From Mycobacterium sp. Aquia_216 (GTDB taxonomy: Bacteria; Actinomycetota; Actinomycetes; Mycobacteriales; Mycobacteriaceae), in the NCBI RefSeq assembly GCF_026723865.1, contig NZ_CP113529.1:4154001-4218000 (forward strand): a stretch of 64,000 nucleotides of DNA, in the 5' to 3' direction. The first letter of the stretch is position 1. Each line of letters starts with the position of its first letter. The translations under genes and the position numbers were made by a program. A model generated the notes under the pieces. The model was not told where the DNA came from. It made no database searches and was given only the letters and a program-made list of their open reading frames with translations. Below, one piece after another: positions 50,748 to 58,804 of the stretch.

Positions 50748-51515
50748 ATGCAGATTGAGGGAATCAGCGCGGTCGTCACCGGAGGCGCCTCCGGTCTAGG
50801 GCGCGCGACCGTGGAACGGCTTGTCGGATCCGGTGCCGCCAAAGTGATCATCGCCGACCTGGCATCCTCCGACGGCGAGACAGTCGCCAAGGAGCTCGGC
50901 GACACCGTGCAGTTCGTCGCCGCCGACGTGCGCAGCCCAGACGACGTCGGCGCCGCGATCACCGCGGCCGTCGAGGCGGGGCCGCTTCGGGCAGTCGTGC
51001 ACTGCGCGGGACGCGGCGGTCCGGTGCGTGTGGTCAACAAGGACGGCTCGCCCGGCTCACTGGAGACCTACTCCGAGGTCATCGGGATCAACCTGATCGG
51101 CTCTTTCAACGTGCTGCGCCTGGCCGCTGCGCAGATGGCGACCAACGAGCCGGTCGACGGTGATCGCGGGGTGGTCATCATGACCGCATCGGTGGCCGCA
51201 TTCGAGGGCCAGATCGGTCAGATACCGTACGCGTCGTCCAAGGCCGGCATTGTCGGCATGACAATCGTCGCGGCGCGCGATCTGGCGTCCAAGGCGATCC
51301 GCGTATGCACCATCGCGCCCGGCACATTCGACACGCCACTGCTGGCGAAGGTCTCCGACGAGGTGCGGGCATCACTGGCAAAGAGCGTGCCGCACCCAAG
51401 CCGGCTAGGTCTGCCCGACGAGTTCGCTCGTCTGGCCTTGTCCATCATCGACAACGGCATGCTCAACGGCGAAACGATTCGCCTCGACGGGGCAATCCGG
51501 ATGGCACCCAGGTGA
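50748..51515 (+). CDS. SDR family 3-hydroxyacyl-CoA dehydrogenase-like oxidoreductase
   Basis: 255 residues. Classical SDR motifs: T-G-G-A-S-G-L-G near the start, H-C-A-G after the fourth strand, and catalytic Y-A-S-S-K. It resembles the type II 3-hydroxyacyl-CoA dehydrogenase (HSD10-like) group, in which an N-K-D-G-S insertion and D-T-P-L-L-A motif are seen. NAD-dependent oxidation of a 3-hydroxyacyl-CoA before the thiolase step is likely. Its stop overlaps the next GTG. Confidence 0.88.
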   Translation: MQIEGISAVVTGGASGLGRATVERLVGSGAAKVIIADLASSDGETVAKELGDTVQFVAADVRSPDDVGAAITAAVEAGPLRAVVHCAGRGGPVRVVNKDGSPGSLETYSEVIGINLIGSFNVLRLAAAQMATNEPVDGDRGVVIMTASVAAFEGQIGQIPYASSKAGIVGMTIVAARDLASKAIRVCTIAPGTFDTPLLAKVSDEVRASLAKSVPHPSRLGLPDEFARLALSIIDNGMLNGETIRLDGAIRMAPR

Positions 51516-52558
51516 TTTCGAGCCGCCGGCGTATCTACGGCGACGATCACGAGGCTTACCGCGACAGCGTCAAGCGATTCATCGCCAGTGAGGTCGTACC
51601 GCACCTGGACGAATGGCGCCGGGTCGATGGCCTGCCGCGCAGCATCGTCTCAGCCGCCGGCGAAGCGGGGTTTCTGGGCACCGCCGTACCCGAGGAGTTT
51701 GGCGGCGGCGGCGCCGACGATCTCGGCTTCCTGGTCGTCCTCATCGAGGAAGCGGTCGCCGCCGGGGCGACGGGTCTGGCTCTGCTATTAGCACTGCAGG
51801 CCGGCGTCGCGATTCCGTTCTTGCTCGAGCACGGCAGTTCGGCGCACAAGCAGCAGTGGCTGCCGGGGCTCACCACCGGTGAATTGATCGCGGTTCCCGC
51901 ACCTGCCACGTTGTCCGGTGTCGCTGCCGCGCGCATCGCGGACGCGCTGCTGGTGCACAACGACCGCGACGGCGTTGTCCTGGTCACCCTCGACCGCCCC
52001 GGTGTCGTCGTCACCCCAATAGACGAGAACCTAGCCGGACGCGACGCAGGGCTCGCAGACGTGACACTCGGTGACGTCGGCGCGAACACCGACCTGATCT
52101 ACCCGACCACGCCGTGTCGCGACCTCGACCTGTGGTTTGCCGTGCTGGCGTTGGCTAGCGCGCGCACAGCGATGGCGTTGGCGGTCGATTACGTGCATGC
52201 CAGAAAGGTCTTCGGCCAGCCGTTGGCGGAATTCGAAAACACCCGATTCCGCCTGGCCGAGCTGTGGGCCGAACTGGCCAGCCTGACGGTCTTCGTCGAT
52301 TCCTGCGTGCAGGAGCGTGGTACCGGTGCACTCGATGTCGCCGATGCGGCGGCCGCACGCCTGACCGCGAACAGGGTCTGCGGTCAAACGGTCGACCAGG
52401 CACTGCAACTGCACGGCGGATACGGGTATATGCGTGAATACCCGATCTCACACGCCTTCGCCGACGCTCGTTTCCTCCAGGTGATGGCCTCGGCCTACTC
52501 CAATCCCCGCGAAACGCTGGCATCGACCGTGACTTTGGGTGTTGTATCGCAGCAGTGA
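51512..52558 (+). CDS. Divergent acyl-CoA dehydrogenase family protein
   Basis: 348 residues, GTG 51512 overlapping the SDR stop. The N-terminal helical domain (G-F-L-G-T-A-V-P-E-E-F-G-G-G-G) and the C-terminal helices (H-A-R-K-V-F-G-Q-P-L, L-H-G-G-Y-G-Y-M-R-E-Y) are recognisable. The middle is shortened: the usual E-P-x-x-G-S-D flavin/substrate motif reads A-V-P-A-P-A-T-L-S-G and no catalytic glutamate is seen. It may be the non-catalytic subunit of a heteromeric enzyme or a decayed one. Length is about 30-40 residues below normal. Confidence 0.85.
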   Translation: MISSRRRIYGDDHEAYRDSVKRFIASEVVPHLDEWRRVDGLPRSIVSAAGEAGFLGTAVPEEFGGGGADDLGFLVVLIEEAVAAGATGLALLLALQAGVAIPFLLEHGSSAHKQQWLPGLTTGELIAVPAPATLSGVAAARIADALLVHNDRDGVVLVTLDRPGVVVTPIDENLAGRDAGLADVTLGDVGANTDLIYPTTPCRDLDLWFAVLALASARTAMALAVDYVHARKVFGQPLAEFENTRFRLAELWAELASLTVFVDSCVQERGTGALDVADAAAARLTANRVCGQTVDQALQLHGGYGYMREYPISHAFADARFLQVMASAYSNPRETLASTVTLGVVSQQ

Positions 52559-52788
52559 ATACCTGCGATCCGCAGACCACCCTGGATGCGATCTCGCACA
52601 ACGCATTTGCCGTCGTCATGATCGGTGGCTTGTCCATCGTCGCCCTGTTCGTGTTCGTCATCGGGGGCGCCCGGATGGGACAACACGACCGGATTTATCC
52701 GATCGCTTTGTGGATGACCACGCCGTGGTGGCCGCACGACCCGCTGCGGCACCATTTACTTCGTGGCATTCACACCCCGGCCGGTTAG
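52555..52788 (+). CDS. Small membrane protein with one transmembrane helix
   Basis: 77 residues, GTG 52555 overlapping the dehydrogenase stop (GTGA), so it is probably translated. Residues about 18-37 form a strong hydrophobic helix (F-A-V-V-M-I-G-G-L-S-I-V-A-L), followed by a W/H/P-rich tail. I recognise no family. It could anchor or stabilise the operon's enzymes at the membrane. Confidence 0.6.
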   Translation: MNTCDPQTTLDAISHNAFAVVMIGGLSIVALFVFVIGGARMGQHDRIYPIALWMTTPWWPHDPLRHHLLRGIHTPAG

Positions 52789-52795
52789 AGGAGCT

Positions 52796-54187
52796 CTAGC
52801 CCAGCGCGAGGATTTCGTCGAGACTCTCTCGCATCGAGTTCCACAGCAGGTCCAGGTCTTTGAAGACCTCACCATCGGCGTTCATCGCGATACAACACAC
52901 GCCGCAATGAGTGCACATGGCCGAGGTCAAAACGGTACCCGGCAAGGGCGCGAAGACGAACATCCGGTCGAAGCGCGCTCCAGCCATGTAGCGATCCTCG
53001 GCAATACCTGGCCATGAGCTGGTGGTGAGGACTGCTCCGCCGACTGCCCCAAGGATTGCCGCCGCCACACCCGAGGGGGTGCGGTTGAGAATCGGGGTGA
53101 TGGCGCCAAGGAAACCCAATGCGGGTTCGGATCGCACTTGACTCACCCGCTCGCGCATCGCGCGGATCCGCTCGGCGGGATCCTCCACGCCGGAGGGCAC
53201 AAGAAAATATGCCGCGGCAAAGTCGTTGCCACCCGTGGCGTTCTCCGCGGTGCGCATGGCCACCGGCATGGAGATCGGAACATCTTGCAGTTCCTCGCCG
53301 TTGGCGCTGCAATACCGCCGGAGCCCTCCGAGCAGCGCACTGACGAATGCATCGTTCAGCGAGCCGCCAACCGCCTTAGCCGCACGTCGCAAGTCGTCGA
53401 ATTCACACTCCATGGTCCCGAAGCGCCACATCCTTCGGGCCCCGCCACGAAGGACCTTGGACGGATTCTTCGGTGGCGGTCCGGCCACCCGCGCCAATGA
53501 AGACACGTAGTCAGCCGTCGAGCGAAGGTTGCCGACCGCTTTAACAACGGCGCGTCCGCCCCCAAAAAGAGCCTTCGGGGTAGCGACAATTTGTTCGGCT
53601 AGCTGCTGAGCTGCCACACCGATCGCACTGCGCCGTACCGGCTCGTGCGGCGGCGAGGGTTTGTCGGGTTGATGCTTCCGACCCGTGTTGAGGACACGCT
53701 CATGCAACCGGGCCAGCGCCAACCCATCCATGAAGACGTGATGGGCGTGCATAACGTAAGCCGCGCGCCCGCCTTCGAGCCCTTCCACCAGATAGCCTTC
53801 CCAGGGCGGGCGAGAACGATCCAGCGGCGTCAACCCGATCGTTTGCGCGAGTTCGAGCAACTGACTCTGCGCACCGGGCGCAGGCAGTGACACATGCCGC
53901 AGGTGGAAGTCGAGGTCGAACAACGGGTCGTCCTCCCACATCGGTGGCCCCACCGGAAGCAGCGGATCAACCACTCGCTGCGCGAAGCGCGGAACGATCT
54001 CGACGAACCACTCGTGAGCGGCCCGAAGCCGGTCCCAATCGGGGACCGAGTCGAGCATCTGAACTACAACCCCAGACCATGCACCCTGCGGGTGCCGATC
54101 CGTGCGCCACATCAGCGCATCCAGTTCGGACAACACCGGGTCTCGACCCCAGTTCTCCAAGTCGGACCAAAGTTCATTCCTGTTCAT
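52796..54187 (-). CDS. WS/DGAT-type O-acyltransferase
   Basis: 463 residues of the wax ester synthase/acyl-CoA:diacylglycerol acyltransferase family. The catalytic H149-H-V-F-M-D154-G motif is intact. The family's N-terminal L-S-E-L-D-A-L-M-W and C-terminal N-x4-G segments are recognisable. It esterifies an alcohol with an acyl-CoA. GGGAGGGGAG precedes the ATG. In this locus the alcohol might be the cluster product rather than diacylglycerol. It lies just downstream of, and in the same direction as, the hydrolase at 55228. Confidence 0.9.
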   Translation of the reverse strand: MNRNELWSDLENWGRDPVLSELDALMWRTDRHPQGAWSGVVVQMLDSVPDWDRLRAAHEWFVEIVPRFAQRVVDPLLPVGPPMWEDDPLFDLDFHLRHVSLPAPGAQSQLLELAQTIGLTPLDRSRPPWEGYLVEGLEGGRAAYVMHAHHVFMDGLALARLHERVLNTGRKHQPDKPSPPHEPVRRSAIGVAAQQLAEQIVATPKALFGGGRAVVKAVGNLRSTADYVSSLARVAGPPPKNPSKVLRGGARRMWRFGTMECEFDDLRRAAKAVGGSLNDAFVSALLGGLRRYCSANGEELQDVPISMPVAMRTAENATGGNDFAAAYFLVPSGVEDPAERIRAMRERVSQVRSEPALGFLGAITPILNRTPSGVAAAILGAVGGAVLTTSSWPGIAEDRYMAGARFDRMFVFAPLPGTVLTSAMCTHCGVCCIAMNADGEVFKDLDLLWNSMRESLDEILALG

Positions 54188-54220
54188 CTCGACCGCTCCC
54201 CTCCCAAAGCCGTTTCCCGC

Positions 54221-55228
54221 CTAGCAAATACGGACGCCGAGCTGACCTCTGTCCCCACCGAGTGCATCCGTTGTAGAGTCTGTCGAGGCTTGGCCAGCCA
54301 TCGGATTGCGGGTGAAATCGGCTATGAGAGACGCGGTCTCATCGGGCTTTTCGAGCATCGCGCAGTGCGCAACGTCGTCGAGGACGACCAGCCGCGCATG
54401 AGGAATAGCGTCCGCCAGCTGGCGGCCCGACGACAGCGGAACGATTCGGTCGTCGCGACCCCACAGCACCAATGCAGGACCGCGGACAGTCTCAGGCGTG
54501 GCCTCTGCCACAGCTTTTCCCGCGGCTTGCATGCCGGCGATGAACCCCGGAGCCGCCATCCGCGGCACCAACTCGTCGGCTAGCGATCGCGTGATGCAGC
54601 GCGGCTCGGTCACGGCGAGTGCGAAAAACGCGGCCCGCAAGTACCGCCACCGCGCGACAACCCGCGGCACGGCGGAAAACCTGAACACTCGGTCAAAAAG
54701 CCGGAATCCCAACAGGATTACACGCAATCGCACCGGGCCGATGACGTTGCTCCCGGAGTCGATCAACATCAAACCGTCGACCCGTTCGGGGTGGTCGCAT
54801 GCAACCTTGAGTGAGACGAGGCCTCCCATCGAGTGGCCCACGATTGTCGCCCTCGCCAGGCGCAGCTCATCCAGCAGCCCGATTACCGTCGCGACCTGTT
54901 CCTCGAAGACATCCCCGGTGGCCACCGGGTCTGATGCACCGAACCCGGCGAGGTCGAGCGCGATCACACGGACGTGACGCGCCACGACGGGTATGACGCG
55001 CAGCCACCATTGCCACGCTCCACCCTGACCGTGCACCAGCACCACCGGCCGACCCGCTCCGAGGTCGACGTAGCGAACGTGTCGCTCGCGTACATCGGCG
55101 TCATGAATGTGGGGGGCCCAATCGATTTCCGCCCACGCACGGTCGGCACATTCCCATTGCTCAGTGTCGGAGTTCGCCCGGTGGCGGCGGCGCAACCTTT
55201 GGCGCCAGTGCCTCACGCTCCGCGGCAT
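54221..55228 (-). CDS. Alpha/beta hydrolase
   Basis: 335 residues from ATG 55228, which has GGGGGA six bases upstream; ATG 55246 has none. Oxyanion loop V-L-V-H-G-Q-G-G, nucleophile elbow G-H-S-M-G-G (Ser about 133), acid in G-R-D-D-R-I-V-P and catalytic histidine in D-V-A-H-C. Complete catalytic triad; an esterase, lipase or C-C hydrolase role. The promoter region carries a GATCGTTC half-site (55263-55270) and a perfect GAACGATCGTTC (55327-55338). Confidence 0.88.
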   Translation of the reverse strand: MPRSVRHWRQRLRRRHRANSDTEQWECADRAWAEIDWAPHIHDADVRERHVRYVDLGAGRPVVLVHGQGGAWQWWLRVIPVVARHVRVIALDLAGFGASDPVATGDVFEEQVATVIGLLDELRLARATIVGHSMGGLVSLKVACDHPERVDGLMLIDSGSNVIGPVRLRVILLGFRLFDRVFRFSAVPRVVARWRYLRAAFFALAVTEPRCITRSLADELVPRMAAPGFIAGMQAAGKAVAEATPETVRGPALVLWGRDDRIVPLSSGRQLADAIPHARLVVLDDVAHCAMLEKPDETASLIADFTRNPMAGQASTDSTTDALGGDRGQLGVRIC

Positions 55229-55326
55229 CACCGTTCCCCCGACCATCGTTCGATAGATTTCCGATCGTTCACATCAGTATTCCGCGCAATAATATATGTG
55301 GTGCAGAATTAATCAATGCTATAAAG

Positions 55327-55338
55327 GAACGATCGTTC
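55327..55338. promoter_or_regulatory. Perfect GAACGATCGTTC palindrome (shared operator family)
   Basis: A perfect 12-base palindrome, 99 bases upstream of the chosen hydrolase start. A half-site (CCGATCGTTCAC) is nearer the gene at 55261-55272. This is the best copy of the motif. Confidence 0.65.
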
Positions 55339-55360
55339 GCGCAATTCTCTACGACGGGCT

Positions 55361-55725
55361 ATGCCCCGCGGTCGATCTGAGGTTTCGGCGGCCAGCGCCG
55401 CCGAGGCGGACGCATCCGCCGAGCCGCTCCACTCCGCTGGCGACATGTCCGGCGAACATGCTCGTCTGCTCTACGAAACAGGCGACGCCGCATTACAACG
55501 AACACCGCGCAGGCCTGGCGGCGTGCTGCGGTATCCGGGGATCGCCAGGTGCAATAGAGCCTCGGTGTTCTGCGCGACCTCGCACAGTGTTGGTGGCGAG
55601 TGGCCGCCGAGGCAGGACATGCCGGAGCGCAACACAACCTCGGGGCCGAATGCCAAGACGGAGGCGCACCGCGCGCAGCCGAGCGCTGGTTGTCAGGGCT
55701 TGAGGATCTCCACTCGACCGGTTGT
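55361..55725 (+). pseudogene. Sel1/TPR-repeat protein, decayed
   Basis: Frame 1 reads Q-A-W-R-R-A-A-V-S-G-D-R-Q-V-Q, then a TAG at 55555-55557 where Sel1 repeats have Tyr, and then S-L-G-V-L-R-D-L and W-W-R-V-A-A-E-A-G-H-A-G-A-Q-H-N-L-G. These are two typical Sel1-like repeats. Upstream, in another frame, L-L-Y-E-T-G-D-A-A-L-Q looks like an earlier repeat, so at least one frameshift and one nonsense change have occurred. It runs into the converging gene that ends at 55693. Confidence 0.6.
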
Positions 55726-57348
55726 GCCGTCCACCCGAACCCGCATGCCGTCGCGCAAGACGGTCGTTCCGGTGCGGGTGCCGGCAACGCACGGGAGACC
55801 CAATTCGCGGCACACGATGGCGGCGTGGCTCATCGCACTGCCCACGTCGGTGACCACCGCTTCGGCCAGCGGGAAGAGGGAAGCCCAACTGGGATCTGTC
55901 GCCCAGCACACCAACACGCTACCTTCCTCGATATCGGCTTCGTCGAGATCGCGAACGACGCGGACAATCCCTTCGGCCACACCGGCACTCACCCCTAAGC
56001 CCTCGAGCGTGCCGGGCCTTGAACCTGCCGGCACGACGTCGACGGCTGGCCCGGTGACCTCGATAACCGGCGTGCCGCGCCAGACGTGGGGCAGCGCAAT
56101 CCGATCGAACATCGCATGATGGGCGCGGCGACGGCTGACAAGTTCAGGCCAGCGATCACGGTCCTTGCCGGCGATTTCGTCGATGGTCAGAAACCTGATA
56201 TCGGTGGCGTCCCCGAGTACTCCGGCATCGGCGAGATCACGCCCGACTATGCGCGACGCGGCCCGTGCGACATCCACCGCCCGTAACATGCTGGCCCGCC
56301 CGGTCTCTCGCCACATCGGCGCGTGCGCGGCAAAGCGGACGAGAGCTGTGGCGGGGATAGACCGGACGGGACCGAGAGCCCGCTGCAGTCGCGCGACGGC
56401 AGCCGCATGTTCGCGCCGCCGTCGCGCCACAAGCTGATTCACATCCTCGGTGCGGTGGCGCGAACGGTAGGTGGCGGCAAGTTCGACAACGGGCCGCGAA
56501 TCCTCCCGCCACACCGTCGATTCGACCAAACCTTCGCGCGGACCATGATAGCCGTGCCGATGCAAAAAGTCCTCGATGGTGATTGCATTGTCCGACAGCT
56601 GCCACAGGTCCCGGACCAGATCGAACTCGGCAGTCCCCTCGTCGCTCTTGATGAGCTCGTTCTGCAAACCTTCGAGCCCGGCGTTGGTCGCCATCGTTTC
56701 GACTCGACCCATCACCCCCTGGCATGCCATCGACAGCACCATGTGGATGACCAGAATCGTCTCGAACCGGCGACGCGCACCCACGAGCGCGGCCACCGCC
56801 AGATCGCTTGCCAGTGCCTCGGATTCGAAGACCGTTGCTCGCCACCATCGGGTGGTTTCCTGCGCGCACGGATCGAGTTCGCGCATCGCACGTCGTAGGG
56901 CGACGGGAAACTTCGCCAGGACGAACGGGTAACGACGCATCTTGCCCAGGCCGGTGGGCTCCGGGTCGCCGCCGCCTTGCACCGAACCGAACAGCTGCGC
57001 CTCCATCAACGCCGCCGAGCCGCCCGGCACCCGTGCCGCCATTCGGCCCATCTGATCGAGGTTGGCGATGGCGTGACCATAGGCGACAGACAGAAAGCGA
57101 GCATCGACGTCGTCGGGAATCGGCCGCTGCGATCTAGGCAGCACACCGAGATTTACCCAGCATCCGCGCATCGTGGCCTCGGTCGGCGGGAAGTACATCG
57201 ACCAAGTCAGCGGCGTGACGGTTCCAGGCAAGCCCTCATCGACATTTGCCGTGGTCCAACGCAACCTCTCCCCCGGACAGTGGACCGGGCTGCTTGCCAG
57301 GTCTTCGGGAGTCAGATCCGTGGCGGGTTGCGGCTGGGTCGACGGCAT
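55693..57348 (-). CDS. PEP-utilising mobile-domain protein without an ATP-grasp domain
   Basis: 551 residues. The C-terminus is the phosphohistidine swivelling domain of PEP synthase/pyruvate phosphate dikinase: S-A-M-S-H508-A-A-I-V-C-R-E-L-G-L-P-C-V-A-G-T. The N-terminal half begins W-T-T-A-N-V-D-E-G-L-P-G-T-V-T-P-L-T-W-S, as in PEP-utilising/rifampin-phosphotransferase-like proteins, but no ATP-grasp domain or PEP-binding barrel is visible. A separate ATP-grasp protein would be needed for phosphate transfer. AGGGGAG precedes the ATG. Its role here is unclear. Confidence 0.82.
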   Translation of the reverse strand: MPSTQPQPATDLTPEDLASSPVHCPGERLRWTTANVDEGLPGTVTPLTWSMYFPPTEATMRGCWVNLGVLPRSQRPIPDDVDARFLSVAYGHAIANLDQMGRMAARVPGGSAALMEAQLFGSVQGGGDPEPTGLGKMRRYPFVLAKFPVALRRAMRELDPCAQETTRWWRATVFESEALASDLAVAALVGARRRFETILVIHMVLSMACQGVMGRVETMATNAGLEGLQNELIKSDEGTAEFDLVRDLWQLSDNAITIEDFLHRHGYHGPREGLVESTVWREDSRPVVELAATYRSRHRTEDVNQLVARRRREHAAAVARLQRALGPVRSIPATALVRFAAHAPMWRETGRASMLRAVDVARAASRIVGRDLADAGVLGDATDIRFLTIDEIAGKDRDRWPELVSRRRAHHAMFDRIALPHVWRGTPVIEVTGPAVDVVPAGSRPGTLEGLGVSAGVAEGIVRVVRDLDEADIEEGSVLVCWATDPSWASLFPLAEAVVTDVGSAMSHAAIVCRELGLPCVAGTRTGTTVLRDGMRVRVDGTTGRVEILKP

Positions 57349-57401
57349 GTCAGCGCTCCCCTGCCAAGGCGGGCACCATCTCGGTGAGCGAAGGCATGCC
57401 G

Positions 57402-57427
57402 TTGATTATAATTGCGATTAAATTCAA
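57402..57427. promoter_or_regulatory. Imperfect AT-rich palindrome upstream of the PEP-mobile gene
   Basis: A 26-base imperfect palindrome with TTGA and TCAA ends and matching TAAT/ATTA inside, 54 bases upstream of the leftward gene at 57348. It is an AT-rich island in GC-rich DNA, so probably its promoter and operator. Confidence 0.4.
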
Positions 57428-57522
57428 GCAGATACGGTATCGCGCGTGTTCTACTTCTTCTGCCCAGCTTGTTTGATCAGCCGGCAGATCTCCGCTGAGG
57501 CCGGATGCTGGTCGAGACGTTC

Positions 57523-58530
57523 CTACTGAAGTCGCTGAGCGGTCAATGAGCCCCGCAGCAGTGCGCGAGCCTGTTCAGTCGGCAGGCAGGACCAGTCCTC
57601 GCCACCCGCGGTAACGCCGTCGAACGTCCACTCCATCCCCGCGCATAGTTGATAGGTGCGGTCATAGACCGGCCATACCAACGTATTCAGGCTTGTCCCG
57701 GTCGCATCGAGCACGCGGCCGCAGTCGTCCACGGCGTGCAGTTCAGCGCGCTGGGGCCGCAGATCGGATCCCCGCTCGGTGACACGGCAGGTCCCGCCGG
57801 TAATCAGCCCGCTCACGCCGTCTCGGCAATAGAAGCCGAAGGCGACGGTGTCGTCGACGCCGAGCACCGCATCGTCGGCGGGCGGATGGTTGCTCACCGA
57901 AAGCACCGAGAAGTAGTTGCGCTCCGAAGCACAACACCACATCAGCTCCATCCGACGCGCCGCGGTGGCGTCGCGCGGACCCCACGACCGGTCCCGGATC
58001 GCCGGATGATCCACCGAAATCGTCTCGCCGCCGACGTAAACCGTGCCGGTCATCCGGCCGTACTGCTGATAGTGACCGTTGGTGTAGCCCTCGGACTCCG
58101 TCGTCCAACCATCAAGGCCTTGGTTCTGACCGAACGCGTAGGGAGCACTGAGCTTACGCCACTCGAGATCGAGGTCCAGCGCACCACGGTGACGAATTCG
58201 GAAGTGCCCGAAGGGTTCCAGCATCTTCACCGAAAGCCCGTTGTCGAGGGTGAAGTCGAACATATCCGCGCCCGAGGGCAATGCGAGGTGCCGGTTGTAG
58301 TCGTAGCCGAGGCAGTCGTACTCGCTACTTCCGGAGGGATCCCAGACCTTCACGCCGCCGGCGGACAGCTTCATGTTCGGCCGATGGAAAAAGTACACGT
58401 AGATCGTGGTCCGGCGCTCCGGCAGAATGACGCCGAACCAGCTGCTCTCGTTCCAATGTGGATGATCGCTTCGGGCATGAAAATGCTCGTCCGCGGCATC
58501 GATCGCAATCGCATGCGTCGGCTCGGCCAT
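57523..58530 (-). CDS. CrtC/AttH-like beta-barrel protein (DUF7064/7065 type)
   Basis: 335 residues from ATG 58530, one base after the CoxIV-like stop. A paralog of 2085: H-W-N-E-S-S-W-F-G-V, F-F-H-R-P-N-M-K-L, D-M-F-D-F-T-L-D-N-G, Q-Q-Y-G-R-M-T-G-T-V, then I-R-D-R-S-W-G-P-R with the full canonical motif. The coupling to CoxIII/CoxIV-like proteins is unexpected for this family. Function unknown; a lipid- or terpenoid-binding or hydratase-like role is conceivable. Confidence 0.72.
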   Translation of the reverse strand: MAEPTHAIAIDAADEHFHARSDHPHWNESSWFGVILPERRTTIYVYFFHRPNMKLSAGGVKVWDPSGSSEYDCLGYDYNRHLALPSGADMFDFTLDNGLSVKMLEPFGHFRIRHRGALDLDLEWRKLSAPYAFGQNQGLDGWTTESEGYTNGHYQQYGRMTGTVYVGGETISVDHPAIRDRSWGPRDATAARRMELMWCCASERNYFSVLSVSNHPPADDAVLGVDDTVAFGFYCRDGVSGLITGGTCRVTERGSDLRPQRAELHAVDDCGRVLDATGTSLNTLVWPVYDRTYQLCAGMEWTFDGVTAGGEDWSCLPTEQARALLRGSLTAQRLQ

Positions 58531-58531
58531 C

Positions 58532-58801
58532 TCAAGGCCTGACGAAGGCATCGAGTGCTACCAGGACCACGAAGACAACAAGCACGTACCCCTCGAACAA
58601 CGCCCGCAGAGCGCGCGGGGCGACTCGCAGATCCATGAAGTGGATACCGATGAGCCGCACCTTGAACAACGCGATTCCCACGATGATCACCGCGCCGACG
58701 GAAGCGAATCCCGCCCCTTGCTCGACGCCAACCAGAAACGAGCCGAAGGTCAACGCCAGCAACAACACCCACACTAAGGTCACCCGACGAGTTTCGGTCA
58801 T
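58532..58801 (-). CDS. Cytochrome c oxidase subunit IV/NorF-like small membrane protein
   Basis: 89 residues with three hydrophobic helices. The segment V-R-L-I-G-I-H-F-M-D-L-R before the last helix is the signature of prokaryotic cytochrome c oxidase subunit IV proteins and NorF. It follows the subunit III gene with a three-base gap, the normal pairing. GAGGTGA precedes the ATG. No catalytic oxidase subunit (I or II, or NorB/C) lies nearby. Confidence 0.85.
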   Translation of the reverse strand: MTETRRVTLVWVLLLALTFGSFLVGVEQGAGFASVGAVIIVGIALFKVRLIGIHFMDLRVAPRALRALFEGYVLVVFVVLVALDAFVRP

Positions 58802-58804
58802 CGT

